Positions 21,911-35,949 of a stretch of 60,000 nucleotides of DNA are shown here, piece after piece. The position numbers were made by a program, and so were the translations under genes. Position 1 is the first letter of the stretch, and each line of letters opens with the position of its first letter. The notes beneath the pieces were generated by a model. That model was not told where the DNA came from and searched no databases. It worked only from the letters and a program-made list of their open reading frames with translations. This DNA is from Apostichopus japonicus. Taxonomy: Eukaryota > Echinodermata > Holothuroidea > Aspidochirotida > Stichopodidae. Location: positions 26,907,398 to 26,967,397 of the forward strand of contig NC_092577.1 in NCBI RefSeq assembly GCF_037975245.1, in the 5' to 3' direction.

Positions 21911-23278
21911 TGAAAAACAAATACCTTATATCAGAGTCCTTTTTAGGACCGGGTGGCAATGTGCACCCCACACCCAGTATACTAGTTTGGCCCTCCCAGC
22001 CTAGTTCCGCACATTATAATGCTTACTTTTTACAAAATGATTGATACTGATTTATCAGCCAATTAAGTCAAAATTTCCGATTCTTTCATACATCTGTCCA
22101 ATTTTGTTGTGTTTGTGGAAAAGCTGGAAATCTTCAACCTTATGTACACATCGTCATATTGCCCCCAAATTTTTAATCCGTTGATGCCAACATAGAGCCG
22201 TGTACAGGGCTCTGCCAAATAAACTGATATATCACCCTCTATTTGATAAAGAAGTCCACGAAATCTGCAGAATAACATGATGAGGTTAAAGGTCAATTTT
22301 AGAGATTCTTACATCGCCAGAATGTGATATTTTATTCAGAAGAATGAACTTACACAAACCTGTTACACAAATGGAAGAGAATATGTGGAAGTTTTTGCTG
22401 TTAAGACTTTTTGGGACAACACTGGTATAAGCCTCTCTTCATATATATAGTTATACTAATTTTGGTTTGGTCTTGTTATTCCGTTGGTTCAATGGGGTCC
22501 AAACTGCTAGAGCAGCGTCGTAGAAATAAGTGAGGGTTGGGGGTTGGAGTATACTGTGGCTGAAATGGGACGTTGGACGTTTCGAATTTTTATCTCTAAC
22601 TTTCAAATTCTTCTACAAATTTCGACTATTTTCTCACAATTTAGCCTTCTCTTTCGGAAATGATTTCAACTGTTTATCCGAAACTTATCTTGAGTTTTTA
22701 TATCGTAGTTTTGATTTGTTCCTAAACTGTTTTTACTCTTTTTTTCTATCGAAGTTTTCGATGTAAAGAGTTGCATTTGTAGGAACAATTCGAAATTTCA
22801 AACCTTAAAGACTGTTTAATCTGAAAATGTTGACTGTGCTATCTGACAATTATCATAATTGCATAATTAGGAAGTACATAAATGAGAGTGGCTTAATGTG
22901 AAAACAATTTCCAGTTTATCAACATTGAATTATTGTCAGCAACATTCAACCTAAGTATTGCCCCATTCACTTGTCGCCAAATCCCAGCATACTATGGGGT
23001 TTGGGCCTAACTAACCTCCTTTGATTGCTTAACATTGTTTTGTTTTTCAATTTCTTACCCCTATATTCACCTTTATTATTTCTGCCAGCAACCCACCAGT
23101 GGCTTTTGCTGCGACCTGAGCAAAGGTTCTTTACGGAGATGGTTATCACCTCTTCTTTCATATGATAAGAGTGTTTGATTGAAAAATGGTGTTATGTTAT
23201 GCAACTTTTGAAGTAATTTATGTTCAAGATTCTTCCATATTTCTACAAATATTGGCAATTTCTTTGTTCACGCAAAAG

Positions 23279-23346
23279 TTTTGGCGACCCCCCCCCAAAT
23301 GTTTGGCGACCCCCAAAAATGTTTTGGCGACCCTCCAAAAATGTTG
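23279..23346. repeat. Triplicated TTTTGGCGACCC motif
   Basis: Three copies of (T)TTTGGCGACCC(C)CC...AAATG in 65 bp. The region around them (22800-23900) has no other recognised feature. Confidence 0.7.
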
Positions 23347-23910
23347 GTATACATTTTACGAAGGTTTTTTTAGAAAAAAATCACACAAAAAAGAAGAAAC
23401 GAATACCAAGGCATTACGCAACAAGAAATATAATCCAGCATAACTTACACAGTTTGTACACAACATGGAATCATACAATTTACAAGCATTTAATTTGCCT
23501 TTTTTTTTGACTTTCAATCAAGTTTCTCTCTTTTTTTGCAGAATGAAAATCTTTGAATAACACTCCCATTTTCGGGTATGGTTGACATGCGTCAGTTATG
23601 AAAACATTTTTATGAATAAGTCACATTAGTTAATATTATTTACATTTACACTTTTCAGCACAGTTATTAAACTGACCAAACAAAGCAATAAAACATGAAA
23701 TACCCAAACACAGGTCCCTCAAATACACAAGCTTGAGTAAAAGGAGTTGTCTCCTGGTCCAACACAGCTTTTAATACCTTTCTTTGCATCACTGCATTCT
23801 CATACATATCTATGTTTCTACTTTAGTAGGCCTCTATGTTTGATATTATTTCATGTATGTTTGTGTTCATTAAATCAGTTAACAACATTAACACATTAGT
23901 AATGACTTTA

Positions 23911-24262
23911 AATGTCCACACATATCATCATATGTACTAGTCAATGTCCACACATATCATCATATGTACTAGTCAATGTCCACACATATCATCATATGTA
24001 CTAATCAATGTCCACACATATCATCATATGTACTAATCAATGTCCACACATATCATCATATGTACTAGTCAATGTCCACACATATCATCATATGTACTAG
24101 TCAATGTCCACACATATCATCATATGTACTAGTCAATGTCCACACATATCATCATATGTACTAGTCAATGTCCACACATATCATCATATGTACTAGTCAA
24201 TGTCCACACATATCATCATATGTACTAATCAATGTCCACACATATCATCATATGTACTAGTC
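23911..24262. repeat. 32-bp minisatellite, 11 copies
   Basis: Eleven nearly identical units of AATGTCCACACATATCATCA followed by TATGTACTAGTC (some with TAATC). Very low divergence suggests recent expansion. Confidence 0.95.
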
Positions 24263-24639
24263 AGTACTTTTAAGTACCTTTCATATTCCTTTTTATATTC
24301 CCTTTCATCTTCCTTTTTGCTTTATTTTCAATGATATTAATCAACACAGCAGCTTGTATCTTCTTTATCATACAGAGAGCCTGATCATGTCAGCTTTGAT
24401 CTTACATTTGAGTATTCAGCAGAATCTGTTATTATGTGCAGTAATACAGCTAATGTATTCAGTAGAGGGGATTATCAGCATTGAAATAATAACCGAGGGA
24501 TGGGTTGGAGGGAACATCATTCATTATACACTTGTCAAGCATATTCCTGCTGCCTTTCTCTGGCAACCAGTTTTTTTCTAAGATCAATGGGTAACATCTG
24601 AGTAAATTGTCTGTATGTGCTTTCCAAACCTGTTCCCCC

Positions 24640-25165
24640 AGCCTCAACCACCCCCTTACTCTCCCTCCATACTCAAATGATCCTAACAATGCTCCCCAGC
24701 CTCACCCACCCCCTCCCTCCATACTCAAATGATCCTAACAATGCTCCAAACCTGTTCCCCCAGCCTCAACCACCCCATTACTCTCCCTCCATACTCAAAT
24801 GATCCTAACAATGCTCCCCAGCCTCAACCACCCCTTCCCCTCCCTCCATACTCAAATGATCCTAACAATGCTCCAAACCTGTTCCCCCAGCCTCAACCAC
24901 CCCTTCCTCTCCATCCATACTCAGATGATCCTAACAATGCTTCCTCAGCCTCACCCACCCCCCTCTCCGTCCATACTCAAATGATCCTAACAATGCTCCA
25001 AACCTGTTCCCCCAGCCTCAACCACCCCTTACCCTCCCTCCGTACTCAAATGATCCTAACAATGCTCCCAACCTGTTCCCCCAGCTTCACCCACCCATTC
25101 CTCTCCATCCATACTCATATGATCCTAAAAATGCTCCCCCAGCCTCACCCACCCCCTTCCTCTCT
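24640..25165. repeat. C-rich minisatellite, alternating short and long units
   Basis: Eight or nine units built on CATACTCAAATGATCCTAAC and AATGCTCC, alternating with CCAGCCTCAACCACCCC segments; some units also carry AAACCTGTTCCC. Open frames here (for example 24729-25280) come from the repeat and are not a protein. Confidence 0.9.
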
Positions 25166-28100
25166 TGTCCTAAACCTAGCCATTATAATAAATATACTAC
25201 AAAATGAAATCTCATTATCAAAAACAAGTCATTTCATAAATATCACAAGATCCTTCCTAGAGTGTGGACATTTTCTGTAGCCTACAATGTAAGCAACCAT
25301 TTTTTCAGTGATAGCATATTGATGATGTGCAAAACCAAGCAACAAAACAAGTTGCATAACCAGAAAACAATTGCAAAAAAAAACAAAAAAAACAAAACAA
25401 GAATAACCTTCCTGCAAGGCCCCATTAATTTGTCTGTACAAGCACTGCCTCCACTCAAAGGTATTAATTAGCCTTTGTTCATAGGTATATTATGTGGAAG
25501 GAAGAATGGCACCAATTTGAGAAAAAGGTACTACCCATCCCCACAGAATATAAAACTAATTAACACCACTACTTCAACAGCTATTCATTTCTAGTTGTTA
25601 TTCATATGTACATATAAGCTTTACTCATGACTGTAGCTGAAGAAATAAATAATATAATTATTAAACTGGAAGGAGACTAAAACAATGGCTTCATAGCACC
25701 AGGATTGTTTCATTATTAAAGAAGCTGAAAGTAATTAAGAAATGCAACTGATCACACAGAGCTTTGGTATACAAGTATTGTTAAAGACTATTGCATCTAT
25801 CATATATTAACAGTCAACTAAATAGAAGGTACAGTATGTTGGCTGGTTGGTGGAGAGATGAGATAAACACAGCATTCTTCCCATACAACAACCATCATTA
25901 TCCTCCTCATTAATATGCATAAAGAAAACAAACATATGAGAGGGACAACCCTGATAGATTTATTCTAACAACTGTCAGTATAAATAATACAAGTCTAAAA
26001 TATTTCAAGTGGTTTGGTATAAGTCTGTTTGTTAGAACAGTCTCATTGACATAGCACCCAGTGATAGATAATAATAATATGCCTATGTTCACCCACAAAC
26101 CAGCCATAAACTACATCTACAGCCATAACTACATCATGACTCTACCTGCCACAAACCAGCCACAACTACATTATGTCTCTACATCCTCATTAGACATTCA
26201 TCAGAACATACCAGCCTACACAAAGCCAAACCAAGGAAATGCATATTACATTATGTGACACCTACAACAGTTGATTGAGACAAAAGTGACCAGAGTTAAA
26301 GACATCTACTCAGTAGAACAAAATCAATTCAATGCATACAAAACCCCAGTTTGCTCCCTGCCTGCCAAAAACTCCCACTCTCTGCTAGGATTACTGACAT
26401 AACACAGCATGAAAGACTGAGGAAATAAGCTGTTAACAACCTCTTCACAATACTGCCAACTTTGTTATATGGATTCCCCACCCCATCCCCACCCCTCTTT
26501 ACAACCCAACAGAAAGACATTGACCAACTGGAGGCAACAATAGGACACTTTGCACCTACTTTGTTAGTGATTTTACAAGTTATCTCATATGTGAGTGTAT
26601 GGAAGAGGTGAATCCAACCTCAACCAACCACTCACTACTCACAGAGCTGGTTGATGTGAATATTACAATCAGGTCAGCATTAAGTTTCTCAACATAATAC
26701 TGAATACTCCACACTTATTTAATGCTCTCATATCAATTTATACTGTATGAATACAGTAACAAGAACAATCTTCATCATTCATTGCACTTTCAGTATATAA
26801 TTAGCATATCTAAATATTATCTTATGATAATGATCTTGAATTTTCATTTTAAAATCTCTTTAAAATCTAAAGAAAAAGCTAGGAGACACATGGTAATGCT
26901 GTTACTGATAAAACAATCTTTCTTCTAAACTACCTACTTGCATTTCCAGGGTCAATCTCTCATCACCACATATGCTTAATTTTAATAAACTTTGGAGGTA
27001 GATTCAATGTTTCTTATGCTTGAAGCACTCTGACCAGGTGGGTTTTATGGAGAAAAGCTGTCGCAATTGAAAGATATTTATATTCTGTTGCCCTTATGGC
27101 GCGAATGATTTAACGTAAAATCACCGCGACTGCCCATGTCTGCATGTTCATTACACAAATGCCAACAATAAAGTCTACACATGCGGCCTGATCATATTTA
27201 CAGTCCTATACTCCACTTTTTGTCCACTTTTTACAATTCCACGGAAGAAACCTGTTTATTCATTGCAATGGAAGCAAATGACAAAATTTCGCAAGCTACA
27301 TCAGTAAGACCGAAAGAAAGATACTATTCAAGGGGAGGGACCCAACACAAGCTAGCCACGAAAGTGAGAGTAGTCCTAGGCCTAACAGTCGTAAACAAAA
27401 CAGAGAGATTTGATTGGCGCATGATCTGTTGGGGGGGGGGGCTTGCAAAGTTTGATTGAAGTTTGTAGAATCTAGGGACCCGTTAAAAAATCTGGCGAAT
27501 TTTATTCAGCTCAAAATTTTTTCAGATCACTCTATAAAAATAATGAATATTGACATGAAAATTGCATGGACACTGTCATTTTTACTGAGCTTTTAGTGCA
27601 GTAAGCTGGAAAGGTCAAAGTTTAAATTTGGCAAACACGTGCTGAGACTTTAACTAGAAGAAATTTGCTAGGTTTGTTGCAAGAATGACACAAGAGAGAA
27701 GATGCTACTTGTCAAATATAAGATCAACAGTTACCTAAACCTAATACACTAGTCACAACTAGCCCTCTATTCATACAGAAGAGAGGGCTTTGAAAATACA
27801 GGTTACTTAACCGTGAAGATAAGTAACCAGCTAATTGTAAACATTTTAATGAGAAGATAAACTTCATAGAGTTCTTAGAGAGCACTGTAATATCTTCAGG
27901 ACAATTTGGAACAAGATTAACATGTTGAAACTAAAGCTTGGTATCTTTTTTTGCCTGTTTACATAATGTAACATCAATAACAACTAATAATTGTTAAAAT
28001 CTCTGTAAAAAGGACCCATGTGATGATATGGGACATAGTCTCCATTTCTGGTACCAACCTAAAAACACATAAATAACTACAAAACAAGATAATGTGTTTG

Positions 28101-28461
28101 CTGAGCAAACCCATAGATAATAAAGTTTAATACTACAAGCATGGTATTCTGTGGTTGCATTTAGCATCAATCCATTTAGTCTGTAAGAGTTGCTTAGGAT
28201 GGCCATGCTGATATTGTAAACAATTTAAATATATTTATACATTTGACTGACAATAGTAAAGTAGTCATGCAATAGTTATGGAAGTCTTTAGCTGTCCTCT
28301 GTTGCCATATATCTTTAATTTCTATTATTTAAAAAAAAAAAACAGATAATTTTCATATGTAGTCCCAAAGCTACCTTACATAGATTGCACAATTGGATGT
28401 ATTGAAATGACCTAAATAGTAACCTTTTGTTCTTTGTCTTCTTCCTTTTCTTTCTTGTTTC

Positions 28462-28474
28462 TTTATTATTTATT
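28462..28474 (-). terminator. CAMSAP: Candidate CAMSAP polyadenylation signals
   Basis: Two AATAAA hexamers on the minus strand about 335-345 bases downstream of the stop. Other AT-rich candidates further on cannot be excluded. Confidence 0.3.
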
Positions 28475-28777
28475 TTTTGGGAAGAATTATAATAACTTGC
28501 CTTCAATTATGCTACCTCTGTGACCTCTCTTGGGAGTTTCTTGACTCCACAGAGAGGGAAAGGATAAGTCATCTTGCAAGAGTGTTAACTATGATGAATT
28601 GACAACAAATTAACATCTGTATATTATTACACAATGTAACACTTCTGACTCTGGCAAATTGAGAGAGGCTGATCCTCTTAGAATCATACTTGATTGCAGA
28701 AAGGCAGTCATTGACATGAAAACATAGGTTACTACAATTATAATAAATGAGAAGGCAAGAGGAAGTATTGATGACGC

Positions 28778-28807
28778 TTCTTCTTCTTCTTCTTCTTCTT
28801 CTTCTTC
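28778..28807 (-). repeat. (GAA)n microsatellite right after the CAMSAP stop
   Basis: About ten GAA triplets (CTT on the plus strand) start immediately after the TGA at 28808-28810. If read through, they would encode polylysine or polyglutamate-like sequence. Confidence 0.95.
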
Positions 28808-28931
28808 TCATCTCTTAGTAGTAGTGCTCTTCTTACTCTGCCAGTAAACCTGCCCAATGACCAGAGCATCCACTTGCACTGACAATGTCTTGGAATGAAT
28901 CTTACTAAACTTCTTGGAGCCTGAGTCATAC
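28808..28931 (-). CDS. CAMSAP: CAMSAP last exon w16: CKK C-terminus and stop
   Basis: Acceptor TTCACATCGATAG; stop TGA at 28808-28810. It encodes YDSGSKKFSKIHSKTLSVQV then DALVIGQVYWQSKKSTTTKR. This is the CKK end (YNS..K.F..IP.KT.S..VDA..I....WQ) followed by a short basic tail. Confidence 0.94.
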
Positions 28932-31900
28932 CTATCGATGTGAACAGAATGTCAACATATCAGTCATAATTCAGGTTATCTACTCCCTGTTTGCCAGTAG
29001 AAAATGAAGACACAGGCATTTTTCTGTCCATAGACATTTAGAACGTAAACACATAGTAAGGTGGTTAACAATCATCAGTCATAGAATGGTATCAAGATAG
29101 GCCCGGTATTACTACTTATTACCAGAAAATATTATTGATCTCCCCATCAAAAGCCTATACAGTCACTGATGCCAGTTATAATTCAGAAATAAAAGCCGGT
29201 CAGAACTTGATTTTTAGACCATAGATTATTAAGGTACTTCATTTTTAAGCAAGCAGCTAACTTTGTGCAATTGTAAGCCTTTAATTGAACACATAGTTGC
29301 ATGGTGCAGACAAAGGCTAAACCTTAAAGTCTAACTTATAAATTTCTTACCTGAACCTGCCATTATGAGCTAATAGTAACTGACGTTACAATAAACTCTC
29401 CTGTTACTAATAGCATTAAGCACTAATGAAATCATTAAATACAATAGTATCATACAGCCTGAATGTAGAAAGTCTTCACATAGTCTATCCAGTTGATAAT
29501 CTCTTCCTACAGAATTGATTATTTATGATCAAGGTATGTATATGTACAGCTCATAACCATCACAATATAACTACAGCACAACTAGTAAGGTATGTGAACT
29601 ACTGAATCAACATGAACCACAGACATGAGTCAGTCAGACTAATTTCCTTCTCTTCTGCTCTTTCATGACTGTAGAGAATCTGATAGCAGGTCATCACCAC
29701 TGAGTGCAGCACAACTAGTAAGGTATGTGAACTACTGAATCAACATGAACCACAGACATGAGTCAGTCAGACTAATTTCCTTCTCTTCTGCTCTTTCATG
29801 ACTGTAGAGAATCTGATAGCAGGTCATCACCACTGAGTGCAGCACAACTAGTAAGGTATGTGAACTACTGAATCAACATGAACCACAGACATGAGTCAGT
29901 CAGACTAATTTCCTTCTCTTCTGCTCTTTCATGACTGTAGAGAATCTGATAGCAGGTCATCACCACTGAGTGCAGCACAACTAGTAAGGTATGTGAACTA
30001 CTGAATCAACATGAACCACAGACATGAGTCAGTCAGACTAATTTCATTCTCTTCTGCTCTTTCATGACTGTAGAGAATCTGATAGCAGGTCATCACCACT
30101 GAGTGCCTTTGTTTTGTATTTCCTTACAAATAGTAAAGCATGTTACTGAAGAAATCCAACCAATAACCATCCAGCAATGTAAGCTCTTTTCCCATTTTTT
30201 TTTCAAATAAATATTAATGATGACAATCTTGATACAAAAGCTGCAGATCATAGTTACTTCAGGGCCATTAAATAGACAGCTGATAATAATAATACTATAT
30301 ATAATAGAACAGATAAATATGGATTAATGGCATCGATTGGGTAATCTCAAACTGTTAAGTATTAATAATAATAAGTATTAACTCAACTAATAAGTATTAA
30401 CTCAACTTGTAGAATCCACAGAGAGATTGTGTACTTACTTATACATACACTCCAGCATCTTATTGGTAATATGCCTGGGACCTGTACCATAGACCTTAGC
30501 TACCTCATCTGTGTCTGGGTTATAGCCATATACAGCTCGGAACTGAAGGCCCTGATCTCTAAAGAGGATCATGAAGTGTTTGTGATCAGACTTGTTCACC
30601 TCCTGTACAGAATCAACAATGATACATAAATGTTATTAACACCTCCTGTACAGAATCAACAATGATACATCAATGTTATTAACACCTCCTGTACAGAATC
30701 AACAATGATACATTAATGTTATTAACACCTTCTGTACAGAATCAACAATGATATCTTAATGTTATTAACACCTCCTGTACATAACCAGCAATGATACATC
30801 AAATGTTATTAACACCTCCTGTACAGAATCAACAATGATACATTAATGTTATTAACACCTCCTGTACAGAATCAACAATGATACATTAATGTTATTAACA
30901 CCTCCTGTACAGAATCAACAATAATACATTAATGTTATTATCACCTCCTGTACAGAATCAACAATGATACATTAATGTTTTTATCACCTCCTGTACAGAA
31001 TCAACAATGATACATTAATGTTATTAACACCTGTACAGAATCAACAATGATACATTAATGTTATTAACACCTCCTGTACAGAATCAACAATGATACATCA
31101 ATGTTATTAACACCTCCTGTACAGAATCAACAATGATACATCAATGTTATTAACAATATTAGCATATTAACATTACATGATATATAATACATCAGGATAG
31201 GTTCTGCATTCACCACTAGATTATTACAAGTTCCACCTGTCTGACCTGAGGATGCCACTGATGTCAAGTGTGTTGTTAAATTAATCTGTTGAAAGCAGTT
31301 TGCTGTATATGTGTAAATTATTGATGTTATCAGGTAGCAATAACAATCTAAGGCACTAACTTCATTCGTTAACTTTAACTTCAGATAATGAATAAATGTC
31401 AAAGCAGATAATTTGAGCCGTTGGTCATGATTACTTTGAATAAAATGATCAACTGCTGATTACCTCTAGTACTTTGTCTCTCTGAGGTGAGTTGGGTACA
31501 CCAGCTAGGACACAGTGTGATATAGCATTACAGATGAGGTTCTTATTAGACCTGCCCGTGGGTTTCACGTACAGCTTAGGACCTGCAAGAAAGATATTAA
31601 CAGAAGAAAACATTCAACAAGTACTCCCCCTTATGACATTACATCATCATCCATGCAACAGCTCATCTATTAGAAGCAGCTAGAGAATGCACATTATGGC
31701 CACATTGCTATTGATTAGTGCAGGCAAGGTAAGCAATATGAATAGAAACTACTGTGTTAATACTAAGCATACATAATGTACTCCAAAGGCAAGATATATT
31801 GCAGGTCTAAAACATCCTTCCTTAATATGTTTACATTCACTGACAAGAGGAGGCAGTTGTCCACCTTTATTCAAGTAACAAATGCAAAAATCTACCTTTT

Positions 31901-34900
31901 AGGCCCACCTGAACAGAGAATTACCATCCACTGCTGATGAAGACAGCAGAAGCAAGCACTGTTATACTTGGCATGCACAGTACATTGTTTCTTACTGACA
32001 TTACATAGTACTTGATACCATACATTTCCTAATGCACTGTGCTGTATACCTCTCAAGTGTGTCAAATACTGTACCATTCTTTTACAAGCCCTCCCCAAAT
32101 CACATCACCTCTCAAACTTGAAAAAGTAAATATTTCCTTACAATTGTAGTTGTAGGATTACAGAGTGATCAGTGGTGGTCCTCTTTCTTGATGATTCACA
32201 CATACTATAAGATGTATCAAACATTTCAATCTGTGGGGACATCTTAGGATTTCATTTTTACAAAAGTTTTCCAATGAAGATAATAAAAGCTGTATTAATG
32301 AATGATCGAATAGAAACGCTGGTTAATGTAAATATACCAGTTTGAGGGCCTAATGATGGTTCTTTACTTCATTCATTAATGTCAATCTTGCTAGGATCCA
32401 CAGTAAGTCTACTGTTAAACATAAGCATTGACCAATACAAATTATTAAAATCTAAACCCTTGTATTTCTATTGATGTATTAAAGCATCCAATGTTGTTAG
32501 TCTTCCATGCACTCAAGAGCCTGCTTATTACCACAGTTCCTTCAAGGCATAAAACTATGTGTGCACTATGCGTGCACTATGTGTGCACCAAACTTACAAG
32601 AACATGAGAGCGGGTCAAAGTGAATGTGTCTTGCATGATAGGTTACTTAAGTTAGTCAAATTGAAAGTATAAACATTGAGTTAGCATAAAGCAATGAATA
32701 TTAGTTGTGGCCTGCTAGAGTGAGTATCTAGACAGGAAAAATGACAGTAACATGTAAAACAGCAAGCCAAACATGAACAGGAGCACACACAGACATATAT
32801 GTATATAGGTAAGCAGGAAATACAACAAATTAAAAAGATATGTTTTATGCATCGAAAGTCAATGTATGTATTCTTACAATAGGGAGGATACTCTTGTCAG
32901 GTTAGTGAAGAATGGAAAATATATTCCTCTTGCTTCACTGAGATGATTTTATCAAGCTGAAAGTTTCATCAAACCAAGTAACAACACATTAATGTGCAAA
33001 CTAGCAAACTGTAAGACAGAAGGATACAGATAGAACCCTCAGAGAGAGTGTGTGCTGATTCACTAACAGAAAAATGAGCTTGACTTAAAGGTGGTGTCTC
33101 AAATAGAGATTTAATATGGCTTTATAGTGTCACAGAAACTTTAGATAATCCTATGTACACACAGGCATGTTATCAGTTGAGATGAACACAACAGGGACTA
33201 ATTTACATGATTTAGGGATATCCAATAAATACAAGTCTCAGATCTTAAACTGACAGTTTGAAGGAAAAAAAATACTATATGAGACACCATCAAACATAAA
33301 AATACAAGAAAACAGAGGAAAGAGAAAGCAAAGTGTGGGATTTTTTGACTAGTGAGGGTAGGATGGGAGGTTGAAGCTACACCAACAATAATGCTGCAGG
33401 CAACACCGATTCACCAACCGGTATACTCTGGAGTTCCTCCACCACCACTACCATTGCTTTCCTGTGACACCACGCTTTGCTCCCTTGCTATAGTATCTGA
33501 GGGTATGCTACTACCTGAGGTCTTGGCTAAACCGTCAGAATCATCACTCTTGAGACTCTCTGGCAGAGTATTAGATCTACGTCGTTGCATTTGAGGTGAG
33601 GGCGGTCTTGGTGAAGGAGATCGTCTCCCAGGTGAAGAACGGCCAGGGGAAGGAGGTCTTGTCCCCTTGAAAGATCCAGAGCGTTTTATAGGCTGTGGAA
33701 TACTACCGTTAGAACCTTTGGAGGGTGAATCTGGAGAGAGGGTTGATTTGGGGGTCAAGCGAGGCCCCTGTCTATCTGGGAGGGCCTGAAAGGTCCTGTC
33801 AGCTTTGATCTTAGAGAATGCAGAGGAGGAGGAGGAGGAAGATGGTGTTGTGTCTGGAAAGAGAAATGAAGGTTAATGAAAGAGGAACATCCAAAAAGAA
33901 GGTGGAAATCAACAGCAAGCAGAAAAGAAAACAACAGATCACAATAGGAAATACATAGGTAAGTTGGCAATTGCTGACGGTATTCACATTGAGAAAATGT
34001 AACACATGAACTCCTCAAAACTTCCTTTGTGAACTGTCTACAGTTAAAAACAGTGTCTGTGTGGTTCTAAAAACAATAGGATATTTCAAAGGAATTCAGC
34101 AATCATAAAGGGAATATCAATACAAAATGATAAACATCACAAATCCAAATTGTCCACAGAGTATAAACAATAAAGCTGTTCAAGGAATCCTTCTTATTGA
34201 ATCTTCTTTACATTCTTCTCAACGTCTCTAAGCTTGTTTCTTCTGCTTTAGTGCATATACGCACACAACAAAGGCAACTTAAGAGCCACATAACGTCAAG
34301 AAGCAATTAAAAACCAAGCTTACACCATTGCTTTCTCTACCTACTGATGTAAATTAATTAATATTGTGAATGCTTCTTGAAGTCGGTCTTTTACAAGATT
34401 TTGACAGACCTCAGTTCTGATCATAACAAAGAACACTTTGTTCAACCAACAGGAGTTTCCAAGCAACAAACACAAACCACTGTTTTATTGTCGCCAGTGT
34501 TAAGATTCTGTCACAGATTGTTCACGACTTTTCTTGGTTAATATTTCTGGAAATAAGATTTAAGCACAATCATAACAGTCAGATATCATAATACATTACA
34601 AAGATTTCTTCATTTTATAAATTTGAGACTTGGCCATTAAGGAACTGCCCACTAGAGTGAAGGTGTGGACTAGTAGGACAAAATGAACATAAGGATAAGA
34701 TAATTATACTGTGTTAAGACACCTACACATAGAAGCCAAACAATAATACAAGAAAACAAACAGGACCAAATCTTGATATGTAGTTATCACTGATATCAAT
34801 GGGCATAGAAGCCCAATTTAATTTGGGAGGGGTGGGGAGGGGGGCTGTAACAATTTCCCCGAATATTGTAACCAATATGGTAGGCGCATACTGGTGAGAT

Positions 34901-35900
34901 CCCCCTCACCTTTAAAATTTGAATATGTTATAAGGAATGCCAACAGTGATATATATATATCAAAGCATTGTCTTGGACAGAGAAGGAAACCATGGCGTGC
35001 AAACTATGTCAAAACTCCAAAACATCAAATGTCGGATTAGTCAGGCAAGCTTAGAACGTTAGTCTAATTACCTGACACTGAGTTTTTTTACAGAACTTCT
35101 GACTCTCATAACACAAGACTATTGCAGGGTTTTATTGGGCAGTGCCCGAAACAATATCAGCATATTGCCTGAATTTTCACAGAAATATCTTGTTGAGAGC
35201 CGCATCACCCATCTCCCTTCCAACCTTCTAAGCCTACCCTTACATCCTGCCTCAGAATTTGGTGGAATATATTTTCATTTTGTTTTCATAGCATTATGCC
35301 CGTCCCCTCCCCCCCCTCCCCACCCAGGAAGTTCCATGTTTGTGCAGTCATACCATGCTACTTCAGATGACTCCAAGTAAATCTCTTCAGTCACAATCTA
35401 ACTCTCACATAACATTCAACTATTCCAAACTTATAATTTACTCACATATCATTCAGCTTTCTTGTCCTTTCTGGTTTACCATACAGGATAGTGAACAAAC
35501 AATAAACCAGCATGCTGATGCAAACAGGAACAGGCAACAAACTAGATCTTGAAGCAGTTACGAGGGACCATGCTAGGATGTAATCAAATCTAGTAGTTCA
35601 TAGTCAAGTAGATCAGAACACACACACACACCCTAACACTGATATTTGTGGAGGTAATGGATAGACACCTATTTCTTACAAGCAATCCTTCAGAGGTGTT
35701 GAATGTTCTTGTGTCCACTTAAGGACAGGAAGATGACATGGTTGGAATCAAATGCTGATGGATTATTATCACTGAAAAAAATCACTATATCACTGAATGG
35801 AGAAAATGTAACTACACAGACTCAATGCCCACAACTGAATAGCAAGCAGTTATAAAATATCCGAGAGGCCACTGGATCCTGGGAGATTTAAACCAGAAAC

Positions 35901-35949
<49 letters not shown>

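Larger units (their letters stand above)
25166..28807. other. Region downstream of the CAMSAP stop codon
   Basis: Low-complexity AT-rich sequence, part of it presumably CAMSAP 3' UTR (minus strand). AATAAA signals on the minus strand lie at 28469-28474 and 28462-28467, about 335-345 bases past the stop. No coding exon was recognised. G-run at 27429-27441. Confidence 0.4.

Noticed and set aside
22063-22296. Minus-strand 77-codon open frame as a small gene
   Set aside because: No recognisable motif, no splice or promoter support, and a length compatible with chance in AT-rich DNA.
23911-24262. CRISPR-like regular array
   Set aside because: The units are directly adjacent with no unique spacers, and the sequence is animal nuclear DNA.
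24729-25280. 183-codon Pro-rich open frame
   Set aside because: It arises from a C-rich tandem repeat; no start context, no homology, and frame shifts between unit types.
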